Assembly: GCF_017355915.2 (NCBI RefSeq)
Contig: NZ_JAFEUV020000014.1
Span: forward strand, 62,001 to 126,000
DNA: 64,000 nucleotides
From: Telluribacter roseus
Lineage (GTDB): Bacteria > Bacteroidota > Bacteroidia > Cytophagales > Spirosomataceae
Direction: 5' to 3'
A program made the position numbers and the translations under genes. This document shows, in pieces, positions 25,965 through 33,109 of the stretch. Every line of letters begins with the position of its first letter. The stretch's first letter is position 1. The notes beneath the pieces are model-generated. The model saw nothing but the letters and a program-made list of their open reading frames with translations, searched no databases and was not told the DNA's origin.

Positions 25965-27035
25965 ATGAAGAAACATATATTAGTTGTTCCCGGTGACGGA
26001 ATCGGTCAGGAAGTAACCGCCGTTGGTAAACAAGTACTTGAAAAAATCGCTGAGAAGTACGGTCATGAATTCACCTACGACGAGGCGCTGATCGGCCACG
26101 TAGCCATCGAAGCTACCGGTAATCCCCTACCCGACGAAACACTTACCAAGATGCGGGCCTCCGATGCCGTTCTTTTCGGAGCCGTAGGTCACCCCAAATA
26201 CGACAACGACCCTACTGCCAAGGTACGTCCAGAGCAGGGACTCCTCAAGATGCGTAAGGAACTGGGCCTATTTGCCAACCTGCGCCCCATCAAGCTGTTC
26301 GATGAGCTGCTCGAAGCATCATCGATCAAGCCTGAGATCCTGAAAGGTGCTGATATTCTTTTCTTCCGTGAGTTGACCGGTGATATTTATTTTGGAGAAA
26401 AAGGTCGTAAAGATGACGGCGACTCAGCCTATGACATTGCCGCTTACAGCAAGTACGAGGTAGAGCGCATCGCCCGCAAAGCATTCGAAGCCGCCCGTAC
26501 CCGCCGCAAGAAGCTCTGCTCGGTAGATAAAGCTAACGTACTCGAGACCAGCCGCCTGTGGCGCGAAGTAGTACAGGCCATTGCCCCTGAGTACCCTGAT
26601 GTAGAAGTAGAGCACCAGTTTGTAGACGCCGCGGCCATGATGCTCATCAAGGACCCACGTCGTTTTGATGTAGTGGTTACAGCCAACCTGTTTGGTGATA
26701 TCCTGACAGACGAAGCCAGCCAGATCGCAGGTTCTATGGGTATGCTGGCCTCAGCTTCTGTTGGTGAAAGTACCGGCGTATACGAGCCAATCCATGGTTC
26801 AGCACATGACATTACGGGCAAAGGCGTAGCCAACCCTATGGCTTCTGTACTTTCGGCTGCCCTACTACTTGATATTTCGTTTGGCCTGAAAGAAGAGTCT
26901 GACGCTATTATCAATGCTGTAGATCAGGTCCTAAAAGCTGGCTACCGTACCCGCGACATTGCTGACTCAACTACTCCTGCTGAGCAAATCCTGAACACAG
27001 AGGCGATCGGCCAGAAAATACTCGAATTAATCTAA
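25965..27035 (+). CDS. leuB: 3-isopropylmalate dehydrogenase
   Basis: LeuB oxidises and decarboxylates 3-isopropylmalate to the keto acid precursor of leucine with NAD+. The 356-residue chain starts MKKHILVVPGDGIGQEV and contains FRELTGDIYFGEKG, the metal-binding aspartates in NLFGDILTDEASQIAGSMGM, and ESTGVYEPIHGSAHDITGKG. ATG 25965 is chosen over an upstream in-frame GTG (25947). It ends the leuC-D-cimA/leuA2-B run; the next gene, leuA, has its own promoter and attenuator. Confidence 0.93.
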   Translation: MKKHILVVPGDGIGQEVTAVGKQVLEKIAEKYGHEFTYDEALIGHVAIEATGNPLPDETLTKMRASDAVLFGAVGHPKYDNDPTAKVRPEQGLLKMRKELGLFANLRPIKLFDELLEASSIKPEILKGADILFFRELTGDIYFGEKGRKDDGDSAYDIAAYSKYEVERIARKAFEAARTRRKKLCSVDKANVLETSRLWREVVQAIAPEYPDVEVEHQFVDAAAMMLIKDPRRFDVVVTANLFGDILTDEASQIAGSMGMLASASVGESTGVYEPIHGSAHDITGKGVANPMASVLSAALLLDISFGLKEESDAIINAVDQVLKAGYRTRDIADSTTPAEQILNTEAIGQKILELI

Positions 27036-27070
27036 AGTTTTTATTCTGTTGCAATTCATATCTATTTCAT

Positions 27071-27100
27071 TTGGTGAATTCAATAGATCTTCTACCTTTG
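27071..27100 (+). promoter_or_regulatory. Promoter of the leuA leader
   Basis: TTG (27071-27073) and TACCTTTG (27093-27100) are separated by 19 bases, a full match to the Bacteroidota consensus. The predicted start lies about 30 bases before the leader peptide. Confidence 0.75.
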
Positions 27101-27139
27101 CAGAAGAAAATCGCAAAAGGCGAAATTTCGCAACAGAAT

Positions 27140-27190
27140 ATGAAACCGATAGCTCAAAACCTAATCCTTCTCCTTCTTATTACATCGTAA
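27140..27190 (+). CDS. leu leader peptide
   Basis: This 16-codon frame reads MKPIAQNLILLLLITS, followed by TAA. It contains five leucine codons, four of them consecutive (CTT CTC CTT CTT, 27167-27178), plus three isoleucines. Low leucyl-tRNA would stall the ribosome within the leucine run, just before the antiterminator arm. Only one base separates the stop codon from GGTGTGAG. Confidence 0.82.
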   Translation: MKPIAQNLILLLLITS

Positions 27191-27191
27191 A

Positions 27192-27257
27192 GGTGTGAGA
27201 AAGATGTGGTTTTGCATAAAAATTAAAACCCTTTCTCACACCGGGAAGGGTTTTTTT
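27192..27257 (+). promoter_or_regulatory. Transcription attenuator of leuA
   Basis: In the antiterminator, GGTGTGAGAAAG (27192-27203) pairs perfectly over 12 bp with CTTTCTCACACC (27231-27242). In the terminator, AAAACCCTT (27225-27233) pairs with AAGGGTTTT (27246-27254), extended inward by three more pairs including wobbles, and ends in a run of T residues (27251-27257). The arm 27231-27236 belongs to both, so the two structures exclude each other. The logic is the same as before ilvD, with a leucine-run leader matching the leucine-specific gene downstream. Confidence 0.85.
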
Positions 27258-27309
27258 ATTGCCTGATTAAATAGTAATTTCGTAGTTTAACCATAAATCA
27301 ATACCCCTA

Positions 27310-28464
27310 ATGAGCCAGCGAGTTTACATCTTCGATACCACCCTGCGTGACGGCGAGCAAGTACCCGGCTGCCAATTGACGACTGAGGAAAAGATCGTTG
27401 TGGCCCAGCATCTTGAAAAATTAGGCGTGGACGTGATCGAAGCTGGATTTCCCGTATCAAGCCCGGGCGACTTCCGCTCGGTAGTTGAGATTTCGAAAGC
27501 AGTACAGGAGCCTACTGTATGCGCCCTTTCCAGAGCCGTACAGGCCGATATTGACGCCGCCGCCGAAGCTCTTCAGTACGCCAAGCGTGGCCGTATCCAT
27601 ACGGGTATTGGCTCGTCAGACATCCATATCCAGCATAAGTTCAATACGACGCGTGAGAAGATCATTGAGCGCGCCATAGATGCTACCAAGTACGCCCGCA
27701 CCAAGGTAGAAGATGTAGAGTTTTACTGCGAAGACGCCGGTCGTGCTGATCTGGTATTCCTGGCTCAGCTGGTAGAGGCTGTGATTGGGGCCGGAGCTAC
27801 CGTAGTGAATATACCTGATACGACTGGTTATTGCCTACCCGAGGAGTACGGCGCCAAGATCCGGTTTATCTACGAAAACGTGAAGAACATCCATAAGGCT
27901 ACCATTTCTATCCACTGCCACAACGACCTGGGACTGGCTACCGCCAACTCGCTGGCCGGTATCCGCGAAGGAGCCCGTCAGGTAGAGGTAACCATGAACG
28001 GTATCGGTGAGCGCGCCGGTAACACCTCACTGGAAGAGGTAGTAATGGCATTGAAAGTACATAAAGAGCTAGGTTTTGAAACCGGCATCCATACGCCCCT
28101 CATCTACCCTACCAGCCAGATGGTATCCAAAATGATGCGTATGCCAATCCAGGCTAATAAAGCTATCGTAGGTCGTAACGCCTTTGCACACTCGTCGGGT
28201 ATCCACCAGGATGGCTTCCTGAAGCACACCCTCAACTACGAGATCATGAACCCGCACGATGTAGGCGTAGACAAGTCCGACATCGTGCTGACTGCACGCA
28301 GTGGCCGTCATGCTCTGAAGCACCGTCTGGAGCTACTAGGCTTTACTTTTGAGAAGCCTGTGCTGGACGACCTGTACAAGCGCTTCCTGGATATCGCTGA
28401 TGTAAAGAAAGAAGTAAACGACAAAGATCTGGTAGAGCTGGCGCGCACCGCCGTTGCCGCTTAA
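27310..28464 (+). CDS. leuA: 2-isopropylmalate synthase, short form without regulatory domain
   Basis: LeuA condenses acetyl-CoA with 2-oxoisovalerate, the first leucine-specific step. The 384-residue protein has the barrel signatures [17 protein letters not shown] and [18 protein letters not shown], plus the LeuA motif [15 protein letters not shown]. It lacks the C-terminal allosteric domain of about 120 residues found in full-length enzymes. Leucine control may therefore rest on the attenuator upstream. It is transcribed separately from leuCDB and ends at its own terminator. Confidence 0.9.
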   Translation: MSQRVYIFDTTLRDGEQVPGCQLTTEEKIVVAQHLEKLGVDVIEAGFPVSSPGDFRSVVEISKAVQEPTVCALSRAVQADIDAAAEALQYAKRGRIHTGIGSSDIHIQHKFNTTREKIIERAIDATKYARTKVEDVEFYCEDAGRADLVFLAQLVEAVIGAGATVVNIPDTTGYCLPEEYGAKIRFIYENVKNIHKATISIHCHNDLGLATANSLAGIREGARQVEVTMNGIGERAGNTSLEEVVMALKVHKELGFETGIHTPLIYPTSQMVSKMMRMPIQANKAIVGRNAFAHSSGIHQDGFLKHTLNYEIMNPHDVGVDKSDIVLTARSGRHALKHRLELLGFTFEKPVLDDLYKRFLDIADVKKEVNDKDLVELARTAVAA

Positions 28465-28487
28465 TCAGGGCTTTATAACGTATATAG

Positions 28488-28519
28488 AAAGGCAGCTTGC
28501 TCTCCGGCAGGCTGCCTTT
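28488..28519 (+). terminator. Terminator of leuA
   Basis: AAAGGCAGC (28488-28496) pairs with GCTGCCTTT (28511-28519), followed by further T residues. It lies 24 bases after the leuA stop codon. Confidence 0.8.
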
Positions 28520-28594
28520 TTTCATGAAACATTATGCTCTGACCAGACGTTGATTAGGTACTATTCTTTACAGGGAAAAACCAGATATGAAGCC

Positions 28595-29077
28595 ATGGCA
28601 AGACCTAATCCTGAACTAATAGCTGCCCTGAGGCGTACTGCCAAGAAGTTGGCCGATGGTGCTCCCTACCAGTGGGGCCACATGGGTAGCTGCAACTGCG
28701 GTAACCTGGCCCAGGAGCTAACCAAACTGAGCAAAGGCGAGATTCATGAATACGCACTGGCCGTCGGACGCGGCGACTGGAACGAGCAAATGAACGACTA
28801 CTGCCCTACGAGCGGTCTGCCAATAGACCTGCTTATAGCTGACATGCTCAGCATAGGCCTATCGGCTGAGGACCTTAAGCACCTCGAACGTCTGTCGGAC
28901 CGGCAGGTACTGGAAAGGCTGCCCGAGGAGAAACGCTTCCTGCGTCACAACGTCAGGGATGATGTAGTGCTGTACCTGGGTACCTGGGCTGCTATGCTGG
29001 AAGAACAATTGCTAGCAACAATACGTCTGCCCCGGGTAGAAGAACCTGCTGCTACTGAAGAAGTACTAATGCTCTGA
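28595..29077 (+). CDS. Conserved-looking protein of unknown function
   Basis: This 160-residue soluble protein is not assigned to a named family. It opens MARPNPELIAALRRTAKKLA and has a motif of two cysteines around Asn (HMGSCNCGNLAQELT, about 27-41), a region LPIDLLIADMLSIGLSAEDLKHLERL, and an acidic tail. The pair C-N-C with a nearby H and a later C (NDYCPTSG) could bind metal, but this is inference. ATG 28595 is chosen because the longer frame (from 28454) runs through the leuA terminator. It stands alone, between the terminators of leuA and its own. Confidence 0.6.
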   Translation: MARPNPELIAALRRTAKKLADGAPYQWGHMGSCNCGNLAQELTKLSKGEIHEYALAVGRGDWNEQMNDYCPTSGLPIDLLIADMLSIGLSAEDLKHLERLSDRQVLERLPEEKRFLRHNVRDDVVLYLGTWAAMLEEQLLATIRLPRVEEPAATEEVLML

Positions 29078-29145
29078 GTCTTAATTTGATATTTAGGCTA
29101 AAAAACGCTATCATTACAAAGAATTTAATTTCCATCAGAATAACG

Positions 29146-29178
29146 AAAGCCCCCGGCCAGTGTGGACGAGGGCTTTTT
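29146..29178. terminator. Terminator between converging genes
   Basis: AAAGCCC (29146-29152) pairs with GGGCTTT (29170-29176), followed by TT on the plus strand. It lies between the unknown-function gene and the minus-strand M16 gene. Confidence 0.6.
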
Positions 29179-29225
29179 CTTGGACTATTCTCCGGTAACT
29201 TATGTAGCAGCCTGCTGTGGCCCGG

Positions 29226-30602
29226 TCAAAAGCCCGGCTCTTTTATGTCTCTCTCCGTTACAGCGCCATATTTCTTCACCTGATCCCTTATCTCATCCGC
29301 CTTACCTATTAGTACGAATTGAAGATGCTCCCTGGGGAAGTACCTTTTGATAATATCATTGGCCTGGGCTACCGTGAGGCCATCCACCTTACTCTGGAAG
29401 GTATTGATGTAGCTTTCGTCAAAGCCATAGATGAACATGTCGGTAAGCAAACGCGCCAAAGCTCCGGCCGATTCGTACTCCGGTGGAAAATCTCCCTTCA
29501 CATACGCCTTCGCCGACGCCAGTATTTCCTCATTCAGTCCTGTGCGGTGCAGGCTGTCCAGCACGCCCAGTGCCATATCAATGGCCGGTACGGTAGTGGA
29601 GTTCTTGGTGAAGGTACTGATGTAGAACGTCCCTCCGTGCTTTAGGCGGCTAAAACGGCTACCGGCCCCGTAGGTCAGCCCCGAGTTGACACGCAGCGCA
29701 TCGTTGAGCCACGAGGTAAACCTGCCACCCAGTATGGTATTCACCACCAGGATAGGTACATAGTCAGGATTATTGTAGTCTACGCCTCTTCCACCAATCA
29801 GGAAGGTAGTCTCACGCGCGTCCCCTTTGTTAACCAACAGTACCCGGCTCTTGTCAAAAGACAGATCGGGAGCGGAGCGTTTAATCATTCGGCCCGGAGC
29901 TGTTTTCCACCCGCCAAACATAGAGGTGATCTTCTTCTTCATAGCGGCAGTATTGAAGTCGCCTACTACCGCGATGGCCGCCCGGTCGGTGGTGTAGTTA
30001 GTACGATAAAATTCTTTTACGTCAGCAGTACCTATTTTTTCTACTGTAGGACGGGTACCTCCGCTGGGAGTGGCGTAAGGATGTTTATCAAAAACCAGTT
30101 GGTTGAAATAATTGCCAATTACCGCCCGTGGGCTCTCCTTTTGCTGGGTCAGTTCCAGCAGGGTACGCTGCTTGTGCTTGGCATACTCAGTCTCATTAAA
30201 GACGGGGTACATCAGTACCTGCTGCAGTATATCCAGCATCTTATCCTGATCCTTCACCGCGAATGACATACCTATATTGGCGCTTTCCTTACCGGCACCT
30301 GTATTCAGGTTGGCCCCTACGTAGTCGGTAATTTCTTCGATCTGCTCTTTGGTGTACTTCTGCGTACCAAAGGTCAGCGCATCGGCGGTCAGGCTCGCCA
30401 GTCCGTACTTTTCCCCATCGTGAATAGATCCCGCATCAAACACGGCCGATACATTGATTAGAGGCACCTCGTGCTGTTCCATCAGGTACACGGTCAGGCC
30501 GTTTTTGAGCTTGAACTTCTCGTACTTAGGTACCTTAAAGTTATTCTGCGCCTGGACCGACAGCGTAAGCAGACCCAACAACGCTAAAAATATATGTTTC
30601 AT
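29226..30602 (-). CDS. M16-family protein, non-catalytic subunit
   Basis: The 458-residue protein has a signal peptide (MKHIFLALLGLLTLSVQA) and the two-domain M16 fold (NNFKVPKYEKFKLKNGLTVY at the start of the first domain). The zinc motif HxxEH of active enzymes is absent. The corresponding place reads GLASLTADALTFGTQ. Family members without the motif form heterodimers with an active partner, as in mitochondrial processing peptidase. The gene just upstream encodes such a partner with an intact motif. It also keeps the R/Y substrate-binding pair region (GLTYGAGSRFSRLK) of M16 subunits. It is probably exported to the periplasm. Confidence 0.85.
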   Translation of the reverse strand: MKHIFLALLGLLTLSVQAQNNFKVPKYEKFKLKNGLTVYLMEQHEVPLINVSAVFDAGSIHDGEKYGLASLTADALTFGTQKYTKEQIEEITDYVGANLNTGAGKESANIGMSFAVKDQDKMLDILQQVLMYPVFNETEYAKHKQRTLLELTQQKESPRAVIGNYFNQLVFDKHPYATPSGGTRPTVEKIGTADVKEFYRTNYTTDRAAIAVVGDFNTAAMKKKITSMFGGWKTAPGRMIKRSAPDLSFDKSRVLLVNKGDARETTFLIGGRGVDYNNPDYVPILVVNTILGGRFTSWLNDALRVNSGLTYGAGSRFSRLKHGGTFYISTFTKNSTTVPAIDMALGVLDSLHRTGLNEEILASAKAYVKGDFPPEYESAGALARLLTDMFIYGFDESYINTFQSKVDGLTVAQANDIIKRYFPREHLQFVLIGKADEIRDQVKKYGAVTERDIKEPGF

Positions 30603-30604
30603 AG

Positions 30605-30642
30605 TTTATAGTAGCTTTAAGCTATATGCCGTAAGCGGTAAA
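30605..30642. repeat. AAGCT-type repeat between the M16 genes
   Basis: The text TAGCTTTAAGCTATATGCCGTAAGC resembles the repeat units around 23.2 and 24.3 kb. It lies just upstream of the non-catalytic M16 gene, and no long stem forms. Confidence 0.35.
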
Positions 30643-30749
30643 ACGGAGGAGTACCTCCCGATACGGTGATTTGATTTTGTTTTTCTTTCCTTCCTGCTTT
30701 TCTCCTTTTCTCCCTTCATCCTTTCCTACCTTCCGCAGCGGCGGCCGCC

Positions 30750-32072
30750 TTACTTCCCCTTCTCCGGTAGCAGATACCCGACGGTACGGTTGCGTTCGGT
30801 GAAGTACTTAGCCGCTACGCGCTGAATATCGGCGGGTGTTACTTTTTCGTAGAGCTTAGGGGCTTCATAGAGCTTGCGGTAATCACCAAAGAATACCTCG
30901 TAGGTACCCAGGCTATTGGCCTTACCGTTGATGGTCTCCATAGTACGGTAAAACTCCATCAGCTTCTGGTTCTTCACTTTCTGTAGCTCAGTATCGGTTA
31001 CGCCTTCCTTGATTACCTTATCCAACTGCGCCAGTATGGCTTTTTCCAGCTCAGGCGCCGATACGCCATCACCGGCTATGGCGTAGATGTAGAACAGGTT
31101 AGGATCAAAGCCTTCGGGGAAGTTGGTAAATATCCGGGCGGCTATGGTGGTATCCATCACCAGCGACTTCACCAGCCGCGACGAGTTACCCGAGGTCAGG
31201 AGGCTGCTCAGCAGATCCAGGGCGTAGTAGTCGGCGTGGCCGGTTTCGGGCGTATGATAGGCCAGCATCAGGTTAGGTGTCGTAATGTCCTTATAGGTAG
31301 TGACACGACGCTCCCCGTTCTGCTCCGGCTCTACGGTCCGTACTTTGGGCGGCAGGCCGCGCGCCGGGATGGGCGCCATGTACTGATTAGCCAGTCGACG
31401 TACCTGATCTACGGTCACATCACCCACTACTACTACGGTAGCATTGTTGGGCGAGTAGTAGGTCTTAAAGTAGTTCTCGAGGTCCTGCTGCGTCCAGCTC
31501 TTGATATCCGACTCGAAGCCAATGACCGGAAACATATACGGATGTTCCTGAAAAGCCACCGACTTCACCACTTCACTGATGACCCGGTAGTTGCTGTTTT
31601 CGAGGCCGGTGCTGCGCTCCGACAGTACTACCCCTCGCTCACTTTCTACCATAGCCGAATCAATAGACAGGTTGGCAATCCGATCTGATTCGAGCTTGAA
31701 GATCGTTTCGAGCGCATCCTTCTGGAACCAGTCGGTATAGACCGTTACGTTTTCGGTAGTGTAGGCGTTGTTGGAGCCGCCGTTGGCTTCCATTACCCGG
31801 TCAAACTGCTTGGGGCCGTAGTTCCTGGAGCCGTTGAACATCATGTGTTCAAAAAAGTGCGACAGCCCCGTAATACCATGTACCTCATTGCGGGCACCTA
31901 CTTTCCAGAACAGGTACATGTTGGCGGTAGGGATTGAGTGATCCTCCAGCACCAGAAACTTCATGCCGTTGGGCAGAGTAAATGTTTTTACGTCATTGGG
32001 GTTGCTCTGGGCGTAGGTACTATGTATACCGACCGCCAAAAGTACCCCAAGTACTAGTCTTCGTAGCATCAT
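30750..32072 (-). CDS. M16-family zinc metallopeptidase, catalytic subunit
   Basis: The 440-residue protein has a signal peptide (to about residue 21) and an intact inverted zinc motif SHFFEHMMFN (H72, E75, H76), with the third metal ligand expected in the acidic helix near DSAMVESERGVVLSE. M16 enzymes degrade peptides of limited size in a closed chamber. It lies 147 bases upstream of the non-catalytic subunit on the same strand, so the two probably assemble together in the periplasm. Confidence 0.9.
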   Translation of the reverse strand: MMLRRLVLGVLLAVGIHSTYAQSNPNDVKTFTLPNGMKFLVLEDHSIPTANMYLFWKVGARNEVHGITGLSHFFEHMMFNGSRNYGPKQFDRVMEANGGSNNAYTTENVTVYTDWFQKDALETIFKLESDRIANLSIDSAMVESERGVVLSERSTGLENSNYRVISEVVKSVAFQEHPYMFPVIGFESDIKSWTQQDLENYFKTYYSPNNATVVVVGDVTVDQVRRLANQYMAPIPARGLPPKVRTVEPEQNGERRVTTYKDITTPNLMLAYHTPETGHADYYALDLLSSLLTSGNSSRLVKSLVMDTTIAARIFTNFPEGFDPNLFYIYAIAGDGVSAPELEKAILAQLDKVIKEGVTDTELQKVKNQKLMEFYRTMETINGKANSLGTYEVFFGDYRKLYEAPKLYEKVTPADIQRVAAKYFTERNRTVGYLLPEKGK

Positions 32073-32138
32073 GTAGATTTATAGATTCATTATGGTGTAA
32101 TAATAACGAAAAACAGAGGAAGACGATATCCTTAAAGG

Positions 32139-32175
32139 ATAAGCGGCTTCTCCTTATCATGGAGAAGCCGCTTAT
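32139..32175. terminator. Perfect 15-bp hairpin downstream of the aldolase gene
   Basis: The arms 32139-32153 and 32161-32175 (core AAGCGGCTTCTCC) pair perfectly with a 7-nt loop. It lies between the aldolase and the M16 gene, both on the minus strand. The following T-run is weak (CCTTTAAGG), so it may be a terminator or an mRNA-stabilising hairpin. Confidence 0.6.
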
Positions 32176-32215
32176 AAAACTACAGGAATCGAATAGCCAT
32201 CAGGCTTGTTCCTGT

Positions 32216-32989
32216 TTATTTTCCTATCAGATACCCGTACCGCTTTACGACATCAGCGGCGGCTTTTTTAAGCAGGGGTGTATCTACCGTGGAAGTTACA
32301 AAGTGGAAACCTTTCTCCTTCATCCTGGCGGCGACCTCCGGAGTACCACAGTGAATCCCGGCCATCAGACCATATTTGGTCGCTACACTGAGTACCTTAT
32401 CAATGGCATTGAGCAGCTGTGTATCCTCAAAGTCCGCGATCCTCTGGATGCCCAGCGCCAGGCTCAGGTCCCAGGGGCCGATGTAAAATCCGTCCAGTGA
32501 GGGAGTCTGGGCTATGTCTTCTATGTTCTTAAATCCACTGGCCGACTCGATCATGGCCAGCGTCAGTATCTCTTCGTTGGAACGCTGGAAGTAGTCGCTA
32601 CCCAGGTGCAGCTCCGCGCGTAAGGGGCCATAGCTGCGGTACCCCACGGGCGGATACCGGCACGCTCCCACAAACTGCTCCGCCTCTTCACGCGTGTTGA
32701 TCATGGGACAGATAATGCCCTGCGCTCCGGCATCCAGCATACGCATGTGCGTAGCCGGATCATTCCAGGGCACGCGCACCAGGGGCACCGTATCGGTAGT
32801 ACCAATGGCCTGCAGCATCGGAAGAATGGCCGACAGATCAGAGGCCAGACCGTGCTGGGCATCAATGGTCAGGGCATCAAAACCCGCATGAGCCAGTATT
32901 TCGGCGGTCCAGGAGGAAGGGATGGTGACCCAGGCATTGGTGGCTGTGCCATTCTGACGCCAGAGTTCTTTCAGTCGGTTGGTACGCAT
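32216..32989 (-). CDS. HpcH/HpaI-family aldolase (2-keto-3-deoxy acid aldolase)
   Basis: The 257-residue protein fits class II metal-dependent aldolases that cleave 2-keto-3-deoxy sugar acids to pyruvate and an aldehyde. Motifs are LTIDAQHGLASD, VRVPWNDPATHMRMLDAGAQ, ICPMINTREEAEQFV, the metal ligand in LAMIESASGFKNIE, and IGPWDLSLALG. Relatives act on keto-deoxy-rhamnonate, -fuconate or -glucarate. Its position beside a GH95 fucosidase makes breakdown of a deoxy-sugar acid plausible but unproven. It is a hexamer in relatives and cytoplasmic. Confidence 0.8.
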   Translation of the reverse strand: MRTNRLKELWRQNGTATNAWVTIPSSWTAEILAHAGFDALTIDAQHGLASDLSAILPMLQAIGTTDTVPLVRVPWNDPATHMRMLDAGAQGIICPMINTREEAEQFVGACRYPPVGYRSYGPLRAELHLGSDYFQRSNEEILTLAMIESASGFKNIEDIAQTPSLDGFYIGPWDLSLALGIQRIADFEDTQLLNAIDKVLSVATKYGLMAGIHCGTPEVAARMKEKGFHFVTSTVDTPLLKKAAADVVKRYGYLIGK

Positions 32990-33109
32990 ACTATATAATC
33001 GTATTGACTAGTCTAAAATGTGAAGCAGGTTGTCTTTATCAACTCACCTTTATCTTGAAACTGCTGAATCCTGATCTTGTTAAATGATTCCGTAAATAGG
33101 AGGTATCCC

